Positions 37,501-47,450 of a stretch of 64,000 bases of DNA are shown here, piece by piece. The translations under genes were made by a program, and so were the position numbers. The stretch spans positions 42,289 through 106,288 of the forward strand of contig QANT01004515.1 of NCBI GenBank assembly GCA_003254885.1, in the 5' to 3' direction. This DNA comes from Purshia tridentata (taxonomy: Eukaryota; Streptophyta; Magnoliopsida; Rosales; Rosaceae). Numbering within the stretch: the first letter of the stretch is position 1; the number at the start of each line of letters is the position of its first letter. Below the pieces are notes generated by a model. That model did not search any database, had not been told where the DNA came from, and saw nothing but the letters and a program-made list of their open reading frames with translations.

Positions 37501-39243
37501 AGAGCTACAGTTTCAAACACCACCTGTGCAAGCACATGATATGGATTGTGACAAAGACAAGGATCCAACCATTCCTACAAAAATTCAGAGAGTCAAAGCA
37601 AAAGAGGACAGAAAGAAAAAGGAAGATCCAGATTTTATCTACAATGACAATTGGCAAAAGGCAAAAAAGGTGGAACCAATTGAGGCAGTCCCTGTCAGCT
37701 TTGTGTTAGTGGATGTTGACAAACACAAAGGAAAAGCGCCTGAGAAGAAGAGAGACAGAATCACATGGAAGTACTGCAACGTACTCTATACCTTGACTTA
37801 CGAAGAACAAAACGCAGTGAAGAAGTATTAGAACAAAGCCCCAATTGAGTAAGAACTTTTAAATTGCAACTCTATTACTTACTATTTGTTTCTCTGTGTT
37901 AAGTTTTTAATTTTTCTAATCTTTTTGTGTTACTTCAACAGGGATCCTTTTTGGAGTATTGATGACTATTATCTTACTCGAGAGGACTTCAAAGCCTTAA
38001 TAACAGATTCCGCAGTGAGTAATGGGGTAAGTAATTACATAATAGACATATGTATAATATTCAAGCTACTGTCAATGCACTAACATCTTTACATCATTGT
38101 CAGCTAGTAGATTGCCACATGAAGCTGCTGAGTGATAAATTGAGGTCTAAGAGAATCTACAATCAGCTTTTCATAAGTTGTTATGCTTGGGTAAGTTTTA
38201 ATTTATGCTACCTAATAAGTTTCTCCTTAAAGATAGAAACTAATTCTGTTGAGATGTACTTACTGATTTTGGTTTTTGTTCTATTATCTAAATTTCTTAA
38301 CAGATGTTCACAAGTGAAAGGAAAGAATCGGGTATCAATGCCCACTTGTCTGAACCGTTGGTAGAAAACTTTAGTCACAGTGACCAAGTTTTCTTTCCAA
38401 TATTAATTAAAGAAGAGTTCCACTTTACTCTTCTTGTTTTCAAGAAAAATGAACGAAAATGGGTTCATTTCAACCCATTCTTAAACAGAAGAAAGGAGGG
38501 AATTGACATCTGCTTCGAATGTGCAAAGAGGATGATAAGCAAAAAAAGATAAATTACTGTATACCCTTTATTTTTCAATAATGTGCTGCTTCTATTTATC
38601 CAGTTACAATTTCATTGCATATGTGTTACACTTTAAAATGTATATGAGTTACACTTTGCAACTTTAGTAGCACATTCATATAAGTTACACTTTGCTGGTA
38701 AATTATATAACAACTAACACGTTTATATACATTTAAAATGCAGAAAATAGAAGTAGAAAGCTGGATGTCTACTGTGTCAAAGTCAGCTCATTCCATGGCC
38801 ACTTTAGGAAAGAGAAGTAAAAGGCTGATCAGAAAAGAACCACGGTCACTGAATGAGTCCTTCAATGACAAGATGGCTACAGTAGACGTCACTCTACATG
38901 CTTTTGACACTATGACGTGGTTCTTAACCACAAAACTCACAGACTTCGACTTCCCCATTGAGAATGAACTCAATTGTCCACAGCAAGATCCAGAATCGTA
39001 AGCCTCTAATCCCTAAAATAACATTTAAGTTTTAGGTTGCTTGTAGGCACAACAATTGTGGATTATAACATTTAAGCTACCCTTCTTGTAATGAATTTGT
39101 AGGGTTGATTGCGAGCCGCTAATTATGTACTATATGGATAAAATCTCAAGAGGAAAAAGGTTTGAAGAGAACATTAGAAGAAGCGACGTGCAGGAATATA
39201 AAGGGCACATCATAAAAACATTTCTGAATGATAAAAGCTCCTA
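34561..39243 (+). pseudogene. MULE-borne Ulp1 (C48) protease gene with mobile-domain-like N-terminus
   Basis: Probable exons: 34561-34648 (basic, NLS-like TTRKRKRK), 35388-36101, about 36246-36333, 36468-36520, 37037-37850 (very acidic Glu/Asp run, then coiled coil), 37943-38026, 38102-38190, 38304-38550, 38744-39000, 39102-39243. Exon 35388-36101 encodes a domain typical of MULE Ulp1 proteins (DIEKIFGLPSSGQQL). The C-terminal C48 fold keeps the His (EEFHFTLLVF), the oxyanion Gln region (NCPQQDPES) and the catalytic Cys (VDCEPLIMYYM). The usual Asp after the His is Asn here (WVHFNPF). Two in-frame TAG codons break it: at 37379 (context fits CAG to TAG) and at 37828 (fits TGG to TAG). The family deconjugates SUMO-like modifiers; here activity is unlikely. 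Confidence 0.75.
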
Positions 39244-40070
39244 GTGTTATCAAAACCGTGACTTATGATGTTAGTAGAAGCTGCTGGAAGATATTTTTGG
39301 TATTTTTGTAAGTAAAGGTTGATGGAACTAAGGGGACAGAGAAGGAAGGATCTGACAGAAGTATTGACTTGCATTTTTTGATTTACACTTTTGTATCTGA
39401 TGGAAATTTAGATAAATAGCTACCTTTGTATAGGATAGGGTAGGAAAAAGAACATCTACTACTTGACCCCATATACTTTTGTACTTAAATGACACTTTAG
39501 ATACTTGACTGATCAAATTGCTGAAATTTATCTTTGTTGAAGAACTTCTTATCAAATTACTTGGGCATGTTTTCAGTTTGAACTATTGAGAACAACTTGA
39601 CGCTGAATACATAATGATTGTGGATTGATTAATTTGGGATAATTGTACAATTTTCAATAGGCTATTAGAATCCCTACATAATTAGGAAATTTTTCAGGAG
39701 AATACAGTTACAAGTTAATGTCATACTCAATATGTAAGTAGAACCCCTGTTTATGGTACCAGAAAACTGTAACTCTTATTAAAAACTGTAACTGTTATGC
39801 ATTACACAGTTAAAACCCGTGTATGACAAATGTACGAGCAACATGTCCTAATAAAAAAGGCATCGGTGACCTCAAGAATGATCAAGTGCGGAGATCTTTA
39901 ATTGCACAGTTTGCACAGCATGTTTAAATACAAAAATACCAGCAAACTGTAACTCTTATTGAATAAACTGTAACTGTTGATGAATTACATACTATAAAAC
40001 CTGTGTGTGATATCAATGTACTAGCAATATGTCCTAATAAAGAAAAATAGAATAAGAATGATACTAGAAT

Positions 40071-42887
40071 CTAACTCTCAATGGAAGCCGTACATGTCCT
40101 AGAATTATGATGACCAGAAACATGACAACGGCTACAAGTGATAGGCCTTTTCACTACTCCACTTGACTCAATTCTGCTTGATTTGGGTCTTCCAGGAGGC
40201 TTCTTAGTAACTGGAGGCAAGAGAGCGACATCTTCACAACCATGATTGGTAGACCGTCCGATGTCAGGTACGGGAAAAATAGGATATGAATATGAATTCC
40301 GAAATGAACTTGACAAAAAATAAGGATCAATGAAATCATATACTAAGAGACCACATTTCTTAACAGCAGTAAGGGCATGTGCGCACAGAAATCCATCCAT
40401 CTTCCATTGACGGCATGAACAAAATTTTTGAGCCAAGTCCACCATAACAGAATTGCTAGAGTGCACCTCAAATACAAAATCAGCCGACTTACTAACATTC
40501 CAATGACACCCAATTTCCAAATTTTCTTTCAATCTTTTTTCCATCTTTGGACATAGTATAGTGCACCATGTAGAAGAATCAGCCCTCCTTTCAGCCATTT
40601 GTTCCATAATCTTCACTCTAATCCCATCCACCATTTGATAAATAGGTAGTGAACGTAGGTCTAAGATCCACTTATTAAAAGATTCGGATACATTGTTGGT
40701 TGTCTCACCATATCGATGACCATTAAAGAAAGCACAAGCCCAATTTTCTTTTGGAACTCCATCCAAGAATTTCTTAATTGTATCTTTACCCTCCTTTAGC
40801 AAAACATCCATATGAAAATTAAAGGCAGATTCAGTTGGGGCAAAGGCACACTTATAAAACAGCTTCACAATTCGTTTCCTCATGAATTTTGCTCCTGGAT
40901 TAGAAGGGTACTTACTAACAATATTATACTTCAGATGAATGAAACAAAAAGAGTTAGCAGATTGCGGGAAGACAGAGGCAACACCATCAATCAACCCAGT
41001 GTTCCGGTCAGAAATGAAAGTGATATTGCTATTTTGTTGAGCCAAAACTTTAGACAAATATTGGAGAAACCATGTCCAGTTGTCCTCATTTTCAGAATCA
41101 ACTATTGCAAATGCCAATGGGAAAAAACCTGCAAATGATAAGAAGTATTCACATTTTCAATAGCCTAAAATGCAAGACAATAAAGTTTGTAAATTGTAAC
41201 TCTGCAGTAATATAATGTCTAAACTGTAACTCTTTTATAGTACAATAGAAACAGACAGCAAAAAGCAAGCATAGCCAATTATGAAAAAAAACATAAGCAA
41301 CATTACCTTGATTGCCATTTTTCCCAGTAGCAGCAAGCAGCTGCCCTTTGAATTTGTTCTTCAAAAATGTAGCATCTAGGAAAAGTAATGGACGACAAGA
41401 TTGAAATCCATGAAGGCAACCACCAAAGCAAGAAAACAATCATTGAAATCGAGAGCTATCTGAATCCAACTCCAAATAGTAATGAGAATCAGGATTACTT
41501 TCCTTTAAAGCATTCATATACCACACCAAATTTTGGTAAGACATACCGTCATCACCAAGAACTATACTTTTAGCCAACTCTTTACCCTTTCAAGCTATAT
41601 GGTAATCTATATCAAAGCCATAATCCATTTTGACCTTCTTCATTATATCAACAGCCCTCAACAATGGGTTTTCTCGAATCTCATCTGCCACTACAGTTGA
41701 AATAAGACGTGAGCGTAACAATTTACTCTTTACGAATTACGCCAGGGCATGTATGCTCATTGTTTAATTTCCTAATGTAAAAATAACCATTGGCTGCACA
41801 TAATGTAGCATAAACTCGTCAAGCACAATTATGAGAATTCTTCTTGGAGCATTCTGCAATCACTCTTCCTTTCTCATTCTTAACATATACAAAGTCAAAA
41901 CCAACCTCAATTGCATATTTACATAATTTGTAACGAAAATCGACCACCCCGCCCTCAAAAGCCTGCCCAACTTTGTAAATAAAACCCACCCATTCTTTGC
42001 TTAAATATGTCTTAGTAGCTGCTGTTCTAAAATCCCCTAAATATTCATTCTTATCAATACTTCCTTCATCATCAAATTCTGTAATACATGATGAGCTACT
42101 AGCAACAGAACTCAACGAAACATCACTAATTCTATCTAAATTCCTCGCCAAATTCACAGGAACATCATCAACTACAGCCAAATTCCTTTCCAAATTCATA
42201 GTATCATCACCAACCTGAATTCCTCACCAAAACATCTATGAAAGTTTTATTCAAAATCTCAAAGCACAATAACAGTACCTTAACATCCTTATCACATTCT
42301 AATCGACAAAAAGGATGATCCGGTAAACTGTATCTCAACTCAAATTGCCCAGCTATCAATTTGTCAAATCGACTAGTTAATTCACTACAAATATCATCAA
42401 AAGTGGTATTCTGAAACAATGAAAGAAGAATAGTATCCAACCCATAAGTAAATCGTGCAATTTTACTGCCACCCATTCTTCTGCTACAGAACAAAAGCAT
42501 AAAAAGAGCACATAAGTAACCATTTAAAAATAGTATTCTCAAAAAGAGCACATAAGTGGTATTCTCAAACAATGAAAGAAGAATAGTATCCAACCCATAA
42601 GTAAATCGTGCAATTTTACTGCCACCCATTCTTCTGCTACAGAACAAAAGCATAAAAAGAGCACATAAGTAACCATTTAAACTGTAACTCTGTAAAAACT
42701 GAAGCAAAATTGAAGCAAATAAACCCGAAAATAATGTATATTTCCTACACTTTCTCAGCAAGAAAACAACAAATGAAGAAATTAAGAAGAAAAGAGGTAT
42801 GAGAGAAAACCAATGAGAAGATGAGAAGAAAAAATGACGCCAAAACAAGGAGGCATGAAGGCAAGAGCTGTGTTCATGCCAAATCAA
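40071..42887 (-). pseudogene. MURA-type MULE transposase, interrupted
   Basis: Order on minus: a PB1-like N-terminal region (about 42480-42207, ending CFEILNKTFIDVLVRN), the MuDR N-terminal domain (42199-41819, DFRTAATKTYLSKEW), then the DDE core. First Asp is in PLLFLDATFLKNKFKG (about 41375), second in FISDRNTGLIDGV (about 41010); the C-terminus has a SWIM finger CSCRQW...LCAHAL (about 40400) and a zinc-knuckle-like CSRCHVSGHHNSRTC (about 40115). A TGA lies near 41597 where the family has Trp, and other stops fall at about 41740-41820. A further break separates 42207 from 42199. The N-terminal part holds a 127-bp tandem duplication. Acts by cutting element ends; this copy is dead. Confidence 0.8.
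42402..42681. repeat. 127-bp duplication inside the transposase 5' region
   Basis: Copy A 42402-42528 and copy B 42555-42681 (period 153) both run from AGTGGTATTCT to AAGTAACCATTTAAA with about one mismatch. On minus they repeat the start of the PB1-like domain (MGGSKIARFTYGLD), so the duplication arose after the gene's domain order was set. Confidence 0.92.
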
Positions 42888-42900
42888 TGAGGGACCAATT

Positions 42901-43066
42901 GATCAAAGGTGAAGACAGCAGCTGGGGGTCACGCCAGATTGATCAGGGAAGTGCGAAGGCAGCAGCTAGGGGTGACACCAAGTTGATCAGGGAAGTGCGA
43001 AGGCAGCAGCTGGGGGCCACGCCAAGTTGATCAGGGACGTGCGTAGGCAGCAGCTGGGGTCACGCT
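42901..43066. repeat. Minisatellite, four copies of about 44 bp
   Basis: Units begin at 42901, 42941, 42985 and 43029, each GATCA(A/G)GG...GCAGCAGCTGGGG...CACGCCAAGTT. It is clearly more GC-rich than the surrounding element and lies in the subterminal region of the MULE, upstream of the transposase. Confidence 0.92.
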
Positions 43067-43190
43067 GCTTACGCTGTTTTTCACGTTAAAAATACAGTAT
43101 TAAAACTCAATAAATAATGGCTTTAAACTAATACAAATTAAGATAATGGCTTAAGGCTAAAGAAGGGGTGTATTTGGGGCTTGGCACTAG

Positions 43191-43307
43191 TTTACACTAA
43201 AAGTTAATGTTAAAACTAAATATAAAAAAGGCTTTTTTGGCACAAGCACCCCTAAAACTATATATAGGGGGTGTACCCAAATACCATCCAACAAAACCAT
43301 TTTGTAG
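43191..43307. other. Short spacer between two transposable elements
   Basis: AT-rich sequence with no gene; separates the MULE right end from the next inverted-repeat element. Confidence 0.4.
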
Positions 43308-44436
43308 GGAAATTTTATGTATACTCAACAATTTTTTTCTTACCCAACACCATTTTATTACATGAGTGGACAATTTTGTCCAATAGTAAAATGACCATAA
43401 AGGACATTTCATATATAAAATAAAAAATAAAAAATTTCAAACTTCTTTCTATACCCAGCACTTCATTTCATCTCTCTTTCTCTCCCTTTGTCCAAACGTC
43501 ATCTTCCACAAAGAGTCCTTTCGTGCATCCCTCTCTTTCTTTCTCTCTTACAACTAAACCCTAGAGTAATTTTGTCTCCATATCATCCAATCAAGGTAGT
43601 TTCAACAAATAGATAGTCAAATCATCCCTTGAGAGGCTCTAATAAAACAAGGTACTTAAGCAAATGATTTCGCATTTACTGTCTTTTTTCATGATTTTGA
43701 TCACCATGAGCTAGCAATTCTGGAATCACACAGTTTCCAGACCACCACGATGACAAATTCGGTGGGCCACAACCGAATAATAATAATTTATACGGCTATC
43801 GCCCACAATGACATGGAAAGAAATGATTTATAGTACTTTCGGATGCCGATGACCATATATATTCAGTAGTTGCCGTATGAATAAGTTAATCGCTTTCAAC
43901 AAGTGGGTGTCGTGTTATTGTGTACATTTGGTTGCCAACTGCTGAAAACTGCATCAAAAAAGATTAAAAAAAAAAAAAAAAGACAGAAACATAGAAACCT
44001 CACCCCTAGACGGCAGTCTGACACCCACCTCCCTCCCTCAGACACCCATCTTGGCAGCTTCACTAGCCTCACTGCCAAACATGGTTGCCTTCCCCTTTAT
44101 GCTCTTCCTTCTATCTTCACGCATCTCGATCTCCTTCCCTCATCTCTCCTTCTCTCTCCCTTTCTCTCTCTTCTATCCTCATCCTCCTCTCCCTCTCTAA
44201 TCTATTACGAAGGGAGGCAGCGGCCGGTGGTCCGGCGAGTTATTGAGAAGGTGATGTTGGGTATGTGATTGAGTTGGGTAAGGAAAAGAAAAAAAAAAAA
44301 AACAAAGTGGGTTGGGTATTATTCATAAGGACGTGATAGTAATTTGGGATGAAAAAATATTGATTTAAAAAAGTGAGTGTTGGTAAATTAAGAAGTTGGA
44401 TGAGAAAATAAAATTGTTGGATATATATAGAATTTT
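43308..44436. mobile_element. Non-autonomous inverted-repeat element, about 1.1 kb
   Basis: The left end (43308-43360: GAAATTTTATGTATACTCAACAATTT) matches the reverse complement of the right end (44380-44436: GAAAATTCTATATATATCCAACAATTT), followed by a shared CCAAC block. The interior has no transposase but contains CT-rich leader-like sequence with ACAACTAAACCCTAGAG at 43550-43570 and a second pyrimidine-rich block at 44100-44200. These resemble host-gene 5' UTR fragments. MULE or other TIR class is not decided; no target duplication was found. Confidence 0.55.
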
Positions 44437-45076
44437 CTTTTTACAAATAGCCATCTAATCTTATTTGTACGTGACAATTTACCATTTAGAGTTACTTTCC
44501 ATCTGCTAACTCGTTGAAATGCAGCAATGTGATGAGAAATTATTCTGTGTCACTAATATTAATACACCGAGATCGGATACACTCAATAGTTCCTGTAACT
44601 TGGATCTGAGAGTGCGACATATGAAAGTGATCTAGGGTTTTTGTTGGTGGTGAGGGTTGTTCACGAATTCAAAGTCGAAACCAATTCCTCTTGGAATCTT
44701 GCTACTCAACTGTTGTAGAAATTGATGGGTCATCGATATAGGATATCTAGTGACCCTCCAATGTACGGTAGCTTGCTTCTCTATGTGCGAAACTTGGGGA
44801 AAATAGTGTTTCTACAATTTTGTTTGGCGGGCTGGAGTGTTTGGTCAGGGTGTGGTCCTTGTAAATGCATGTGGTTGTGTCGGGTAGGGATTCTTTATTG
44901 ATTTTATGCTCTGATTTTGATGGCTGTTGAATGTGTTAATCCATTGTGGCTATTTGACTATTTTTTGGCCATGTAAAAGATTGGAGTTTTCGAGTAAATA
45001 CTAGATTTATATTGTTTTTACTACTACTGCTATGGTGTTTTTCGCATAAATAGGATATTATTTAAAGTTAATTGAC
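44437..45076. other. Unassigned sequence between elements
   Basis: Moderately T-rich, less AT-extreme than its neighbours, with intron- or leader-like text (TCTAGGGTTTTTGTTGGTGG at 44631). It may be the 5' part of the broken PB1-like gene at 46080, but I cannot join them. Confidence 0.35.
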
Positions 45077-45850
45077 TTTAAATACCAAATTTCAATAATT
45101 TTTTAGTTTAGATACCAAAATTTAATAACATTTTAGATTATGTACTAGTTGAATAGTCAAACATAATAATATATTAAAGGGCACTATAATTCACAAGTAT
45201 TACATCACATGCCACTACAATAAATATAAATATATATATATATGTATATTACATCCATACTATTACATTAATTTATACTATATTGTATTGAAAATATAAA
45301 AAATTAATCCAATCACATCTTAAATGTGACTGTCTTACAATTTAGTTGTGACTGTCTTGGTAAGTTGAAAAAAACAACTCCCACCACTATTCTAAGTATT
45401 ATTTTGAGTGAAAGTATTGTTTTGACCTTTATTTATACTATATTGTAATACAATTTCTCTTAAAAAAAAATTTCAATTCAGTCACAACCTAACTGTGATT
45501 GAATCACAATTTAGCTGTGACTGCCATTCAGTCACAACTAAATTTAAAGTTGATTGTCGTACAGTCACAACTAAAACTAAGGTTGAGACTATATAAACTA
45601 ATTTCCAAGACAATATAAAAATATTAAGGATAATTTTGTCAAAACTTTATAAATTTTATCTAAAACCCATCATATGTGGGCTAAAAGGACAATAGAAGGA
45701 CAAATTTGTCAAACAAATAAAGCCCAAAACAAATGGGCTATAAATTTGTGACCTATTTTAAAAATCCAGTTTATTAGTTAGTAGTTAAACTTAAAAATTA
45801 TGAGTAAAACTGATTTTCTAAAAAAGTATTGAAACTAGGTATTTAATCCT
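45077..45850. mobile_element. Small inverted-repeat element with internal GTCACAACTAAA motifs
   Basis: Left end TTTAAATACCAAATTTCAATAATTTTTTAG (about 45077-45106) matches the complement of 45819-45848 (ATTAAATACCTAGTTTCAATACTTTTTTAG). Between them, TTTAGTTGTGACTG and its complement recur at about 45330, 45480, 45510, 45530 and 45564. No coding capacity. Similar sequence (AATTGACTTTAAATACC) lies in reverse at the left edge of the MULE (about 33770-33790), suggesting a family with several copies. Confidence 0.5.
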
Positions 45851-45903
45851 AAATTTCTATATTATTTAAGCTTTGTTGGGATTATTTGTAAGTGCAAAAA
45901 TGT

Positions 45904-45909
45904 NNNNNN

Positions 45910-45940
<31 letters not shown>
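45904..45940. other. Assembly gap (6 N) followed by a 31-base A-run
   Basis: Six Ns at 45904-45909 then A at 45910-45940. Sequence continuity across this point is not proven. Confidence 0.98.
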
Positions 45941-45942
<2 letters not shown>

Positions 45943-46079
45943 TTGGGGTCTGGCTAGTAGTGTATAGTTTGGTGTCACAAAAAATGCTTCTGCTCTATTA
46001 GTTTAAGATTTAGTTTAGTTATAATTCATTAATTAGTATGATTAATTTGGCATTTTTATTGTGCGGCCGAGGGGGAAAC

Positions 46080-46480
46080 TGCTCACTTATTGACAGTAGA
46101 AATGCACAATGGAGGTCAATTGTGTGAGTTAACTGATGGCTACAGTTTTTATTCAGGTGGTAAGGTTACATGGAAAGATAATTTAAATGGGGATTAATTG
46201 CATGTCTTTGTTTGATTTGCATGATGCTGCGAAGGACTTAGGTTATGAGACTAAGTGTAGGTATTATTATAGGGTATCTGGTACAGAGTTAGAAAATGGG
46301 GTACAGTGTCAGTTTTTATTAAAAGTGACATGGATTTCTTTAATATGATTACAAGCTTAACCCCAAATAGAGTTTCTGTGATATTTTTTAAGCATTCCCC
46401 CCAAACTAACTTGTTACAAAGCCAGGCATTTTTGAGTGCATCCCAACCACAAACGTACGTACTCATTCAAACTTACCTGT
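46080..46480 (+). pseudogene. Fragment of a MULE-type PB1-like domain gene
   Basis: In pieces, the plus strand reads as YSFYSGGKVTWKDNL, FDLHDAAKDLGYETKCRYYYRVSG, then after a frameshift near 46320 SDMDFFNMITSLTPNRVSVIFFKH. This is the pattern of the PB1-like N-terminal domain of plant MULE transposase genes (a GGK(V)xY region, a DLGY motif, a D-D(V/F) segment, then VxVFVKH). An in-frame TAA follows the first block (about 46195). No transposase core follows it here; this is a relic. Confidence 0.6.
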
Positions 46481-46562
46481 GACTGAAACTGAAATACCAC
46501 AATCCCCATTCCCTAAACCCCAAAATGCTGAAGAGTGCATGTGGTGAATAGGTGGATGTGAA

Positions 46563-46734
46563 TTTTCCCTTCAAGAGTTTTAAGAAAATTTCGAAGTCCA
46601 AATTTTTTTTTTTAGAATTTTTTTGAAACTTTATGGAAATTCTATAAAGTTTATTTTATGGAGGAAATTTTATTTTAATTTTTTAGAAAAAAATTTGGAC
46701 TTCAAAATTTTCTTAAAATTCTTGAAAGGAAAAT
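46563..46734. repeat. Long inverted repeat (foldback/MITE), arms about 55 bp
   Basis: Arm 46563-46617 (TTTTCCCTTCAAGAG, TTTTAAGAAAATTT, GAAGTCCAAATTT) pairs with 46680-46734 with only a few mismatches; the loop is about 60 bp of AT-rich sequence. The structure is that of a small MITE or a transcribed hairpin. Confidence 0.85.
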
Positions 46735-47450
46735 TGGTAATTTGACTCCGTAGTAAATTAGTAATAGCCAAGATGAATCTGTAGGAATTTTTCATGTATT
46801 TTTCTGAATCTTGAGCTATTTTTAATTTATTTTCAAAGTTTGTAAAAATAAAAAAAATAGAAATAGAAAAGTGGCTGTACATATGGCCACTTGTAATTGG
46901 TCACCCAAGTTTTTTTCTACGAATGGACCAAAAAACCCCTAAAGATTTGGATGGAAGTGGTAACTTGCAAATAATATTTAATTCAAGGGGCTATTTGCTT
47001 CAGTTTTTAATTTAGATTGTAACATGCAAATTGAGTCAAAGTTCATGTGGGTATCTTGCTAAAAAGCCTTATTTATATTACAATATTAAATCATGAATTA
47101 AAACAATATTCAATACCACACAGAGTTTCTAGTAGATTCAAAATTTTCAATGTGTTCAGTATCATCCTATATAGAGCAGGTGTAGCTTGAAGAATAATCA
47201 CTCCAAGTTACTTCTCTAGCATAACTTTGCATATAATTCCCAAAATTCCAACCGTATAGATCAAAAGGTGGTATTTGTGGTAGGATTTGCTCATAGCCAT
47301 AATTTGAAGAACTTGCCTCTTGTTGTGCCCATGAGCTATTGCCAAACTCACGTGAGTCAAGGGTATATGGTGGGTAGACTAATGGAGGCTTTTGTCCATA
47401 ATTGTAATTATTACTTCCTACACCCATAGAGCCAAAGGTGGTGGATAACT
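46735..47450. other. AT-rich sequence with one Tyr/Ser-rich minus-strand frame
   Basis: The frame 47427-47167 (86 codons, minus; starts MGVGSNNYNYGQKPP, ends SYTCSI) is rich in Tyr, Ser and Asn and reads like the C-terminal tail of a transcription-factor-type protein. It could be a captured gene fragment; I do not recognise a family and cannot support a gene. Confidence 0.3.

Larger units (their letters stand above)
33735..43190. mobile_element. Autonomous-type Mutator-like element (MULE) carrying Ulp1 and MURA genes, decayed
   Basis: Terminal inverted repeats are visible: left TTAGTGTTAAGCCCCAA...TTTAGTTTTAAGCCAT (33838-33892), right as its complement TAGTGCCAAGCCCCAA...TTTAGCCTTAAGCCAT (43146-43190). 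The left end has a second copy of the outer 26 bp at 33735-33760. Inside, a Ulp1-type protease gene runs on plus and a MURA transposase gene on minus, facing each other. This is the layout of plant MULEs of the Kaonashi/KIUL kind, which carry captured SUMO-protease genes. I could not identify a 9-10 bp target duplication, so outer borders are uncertain by some tens of bases. Confidence 0.75.

Noticed and set aside
42901-43066. CRISPR-like regular repeats
   Set aside because: Units are directly adjacent without unique spacers and the genome is a plant; it is a minisatellite.
33700-43230. A 9-10 bp target duplication for the MULE
   Set aside because: Compared flanks of both possible left ends with the right end (GTTTACACT); no convincing match.
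43550-43570. CTAAACCCTAG as telomere-type repeat
   Set aside because: Only one unit; probably a telobox-like or leader motif, not a telomeric tract.
47167-47427. 86-codon Tyr/Ser-rich minus-strand frame as a gene
   Set aside because: No family recognised, no splice partners, and surrounded by repeats; kept only as a note.
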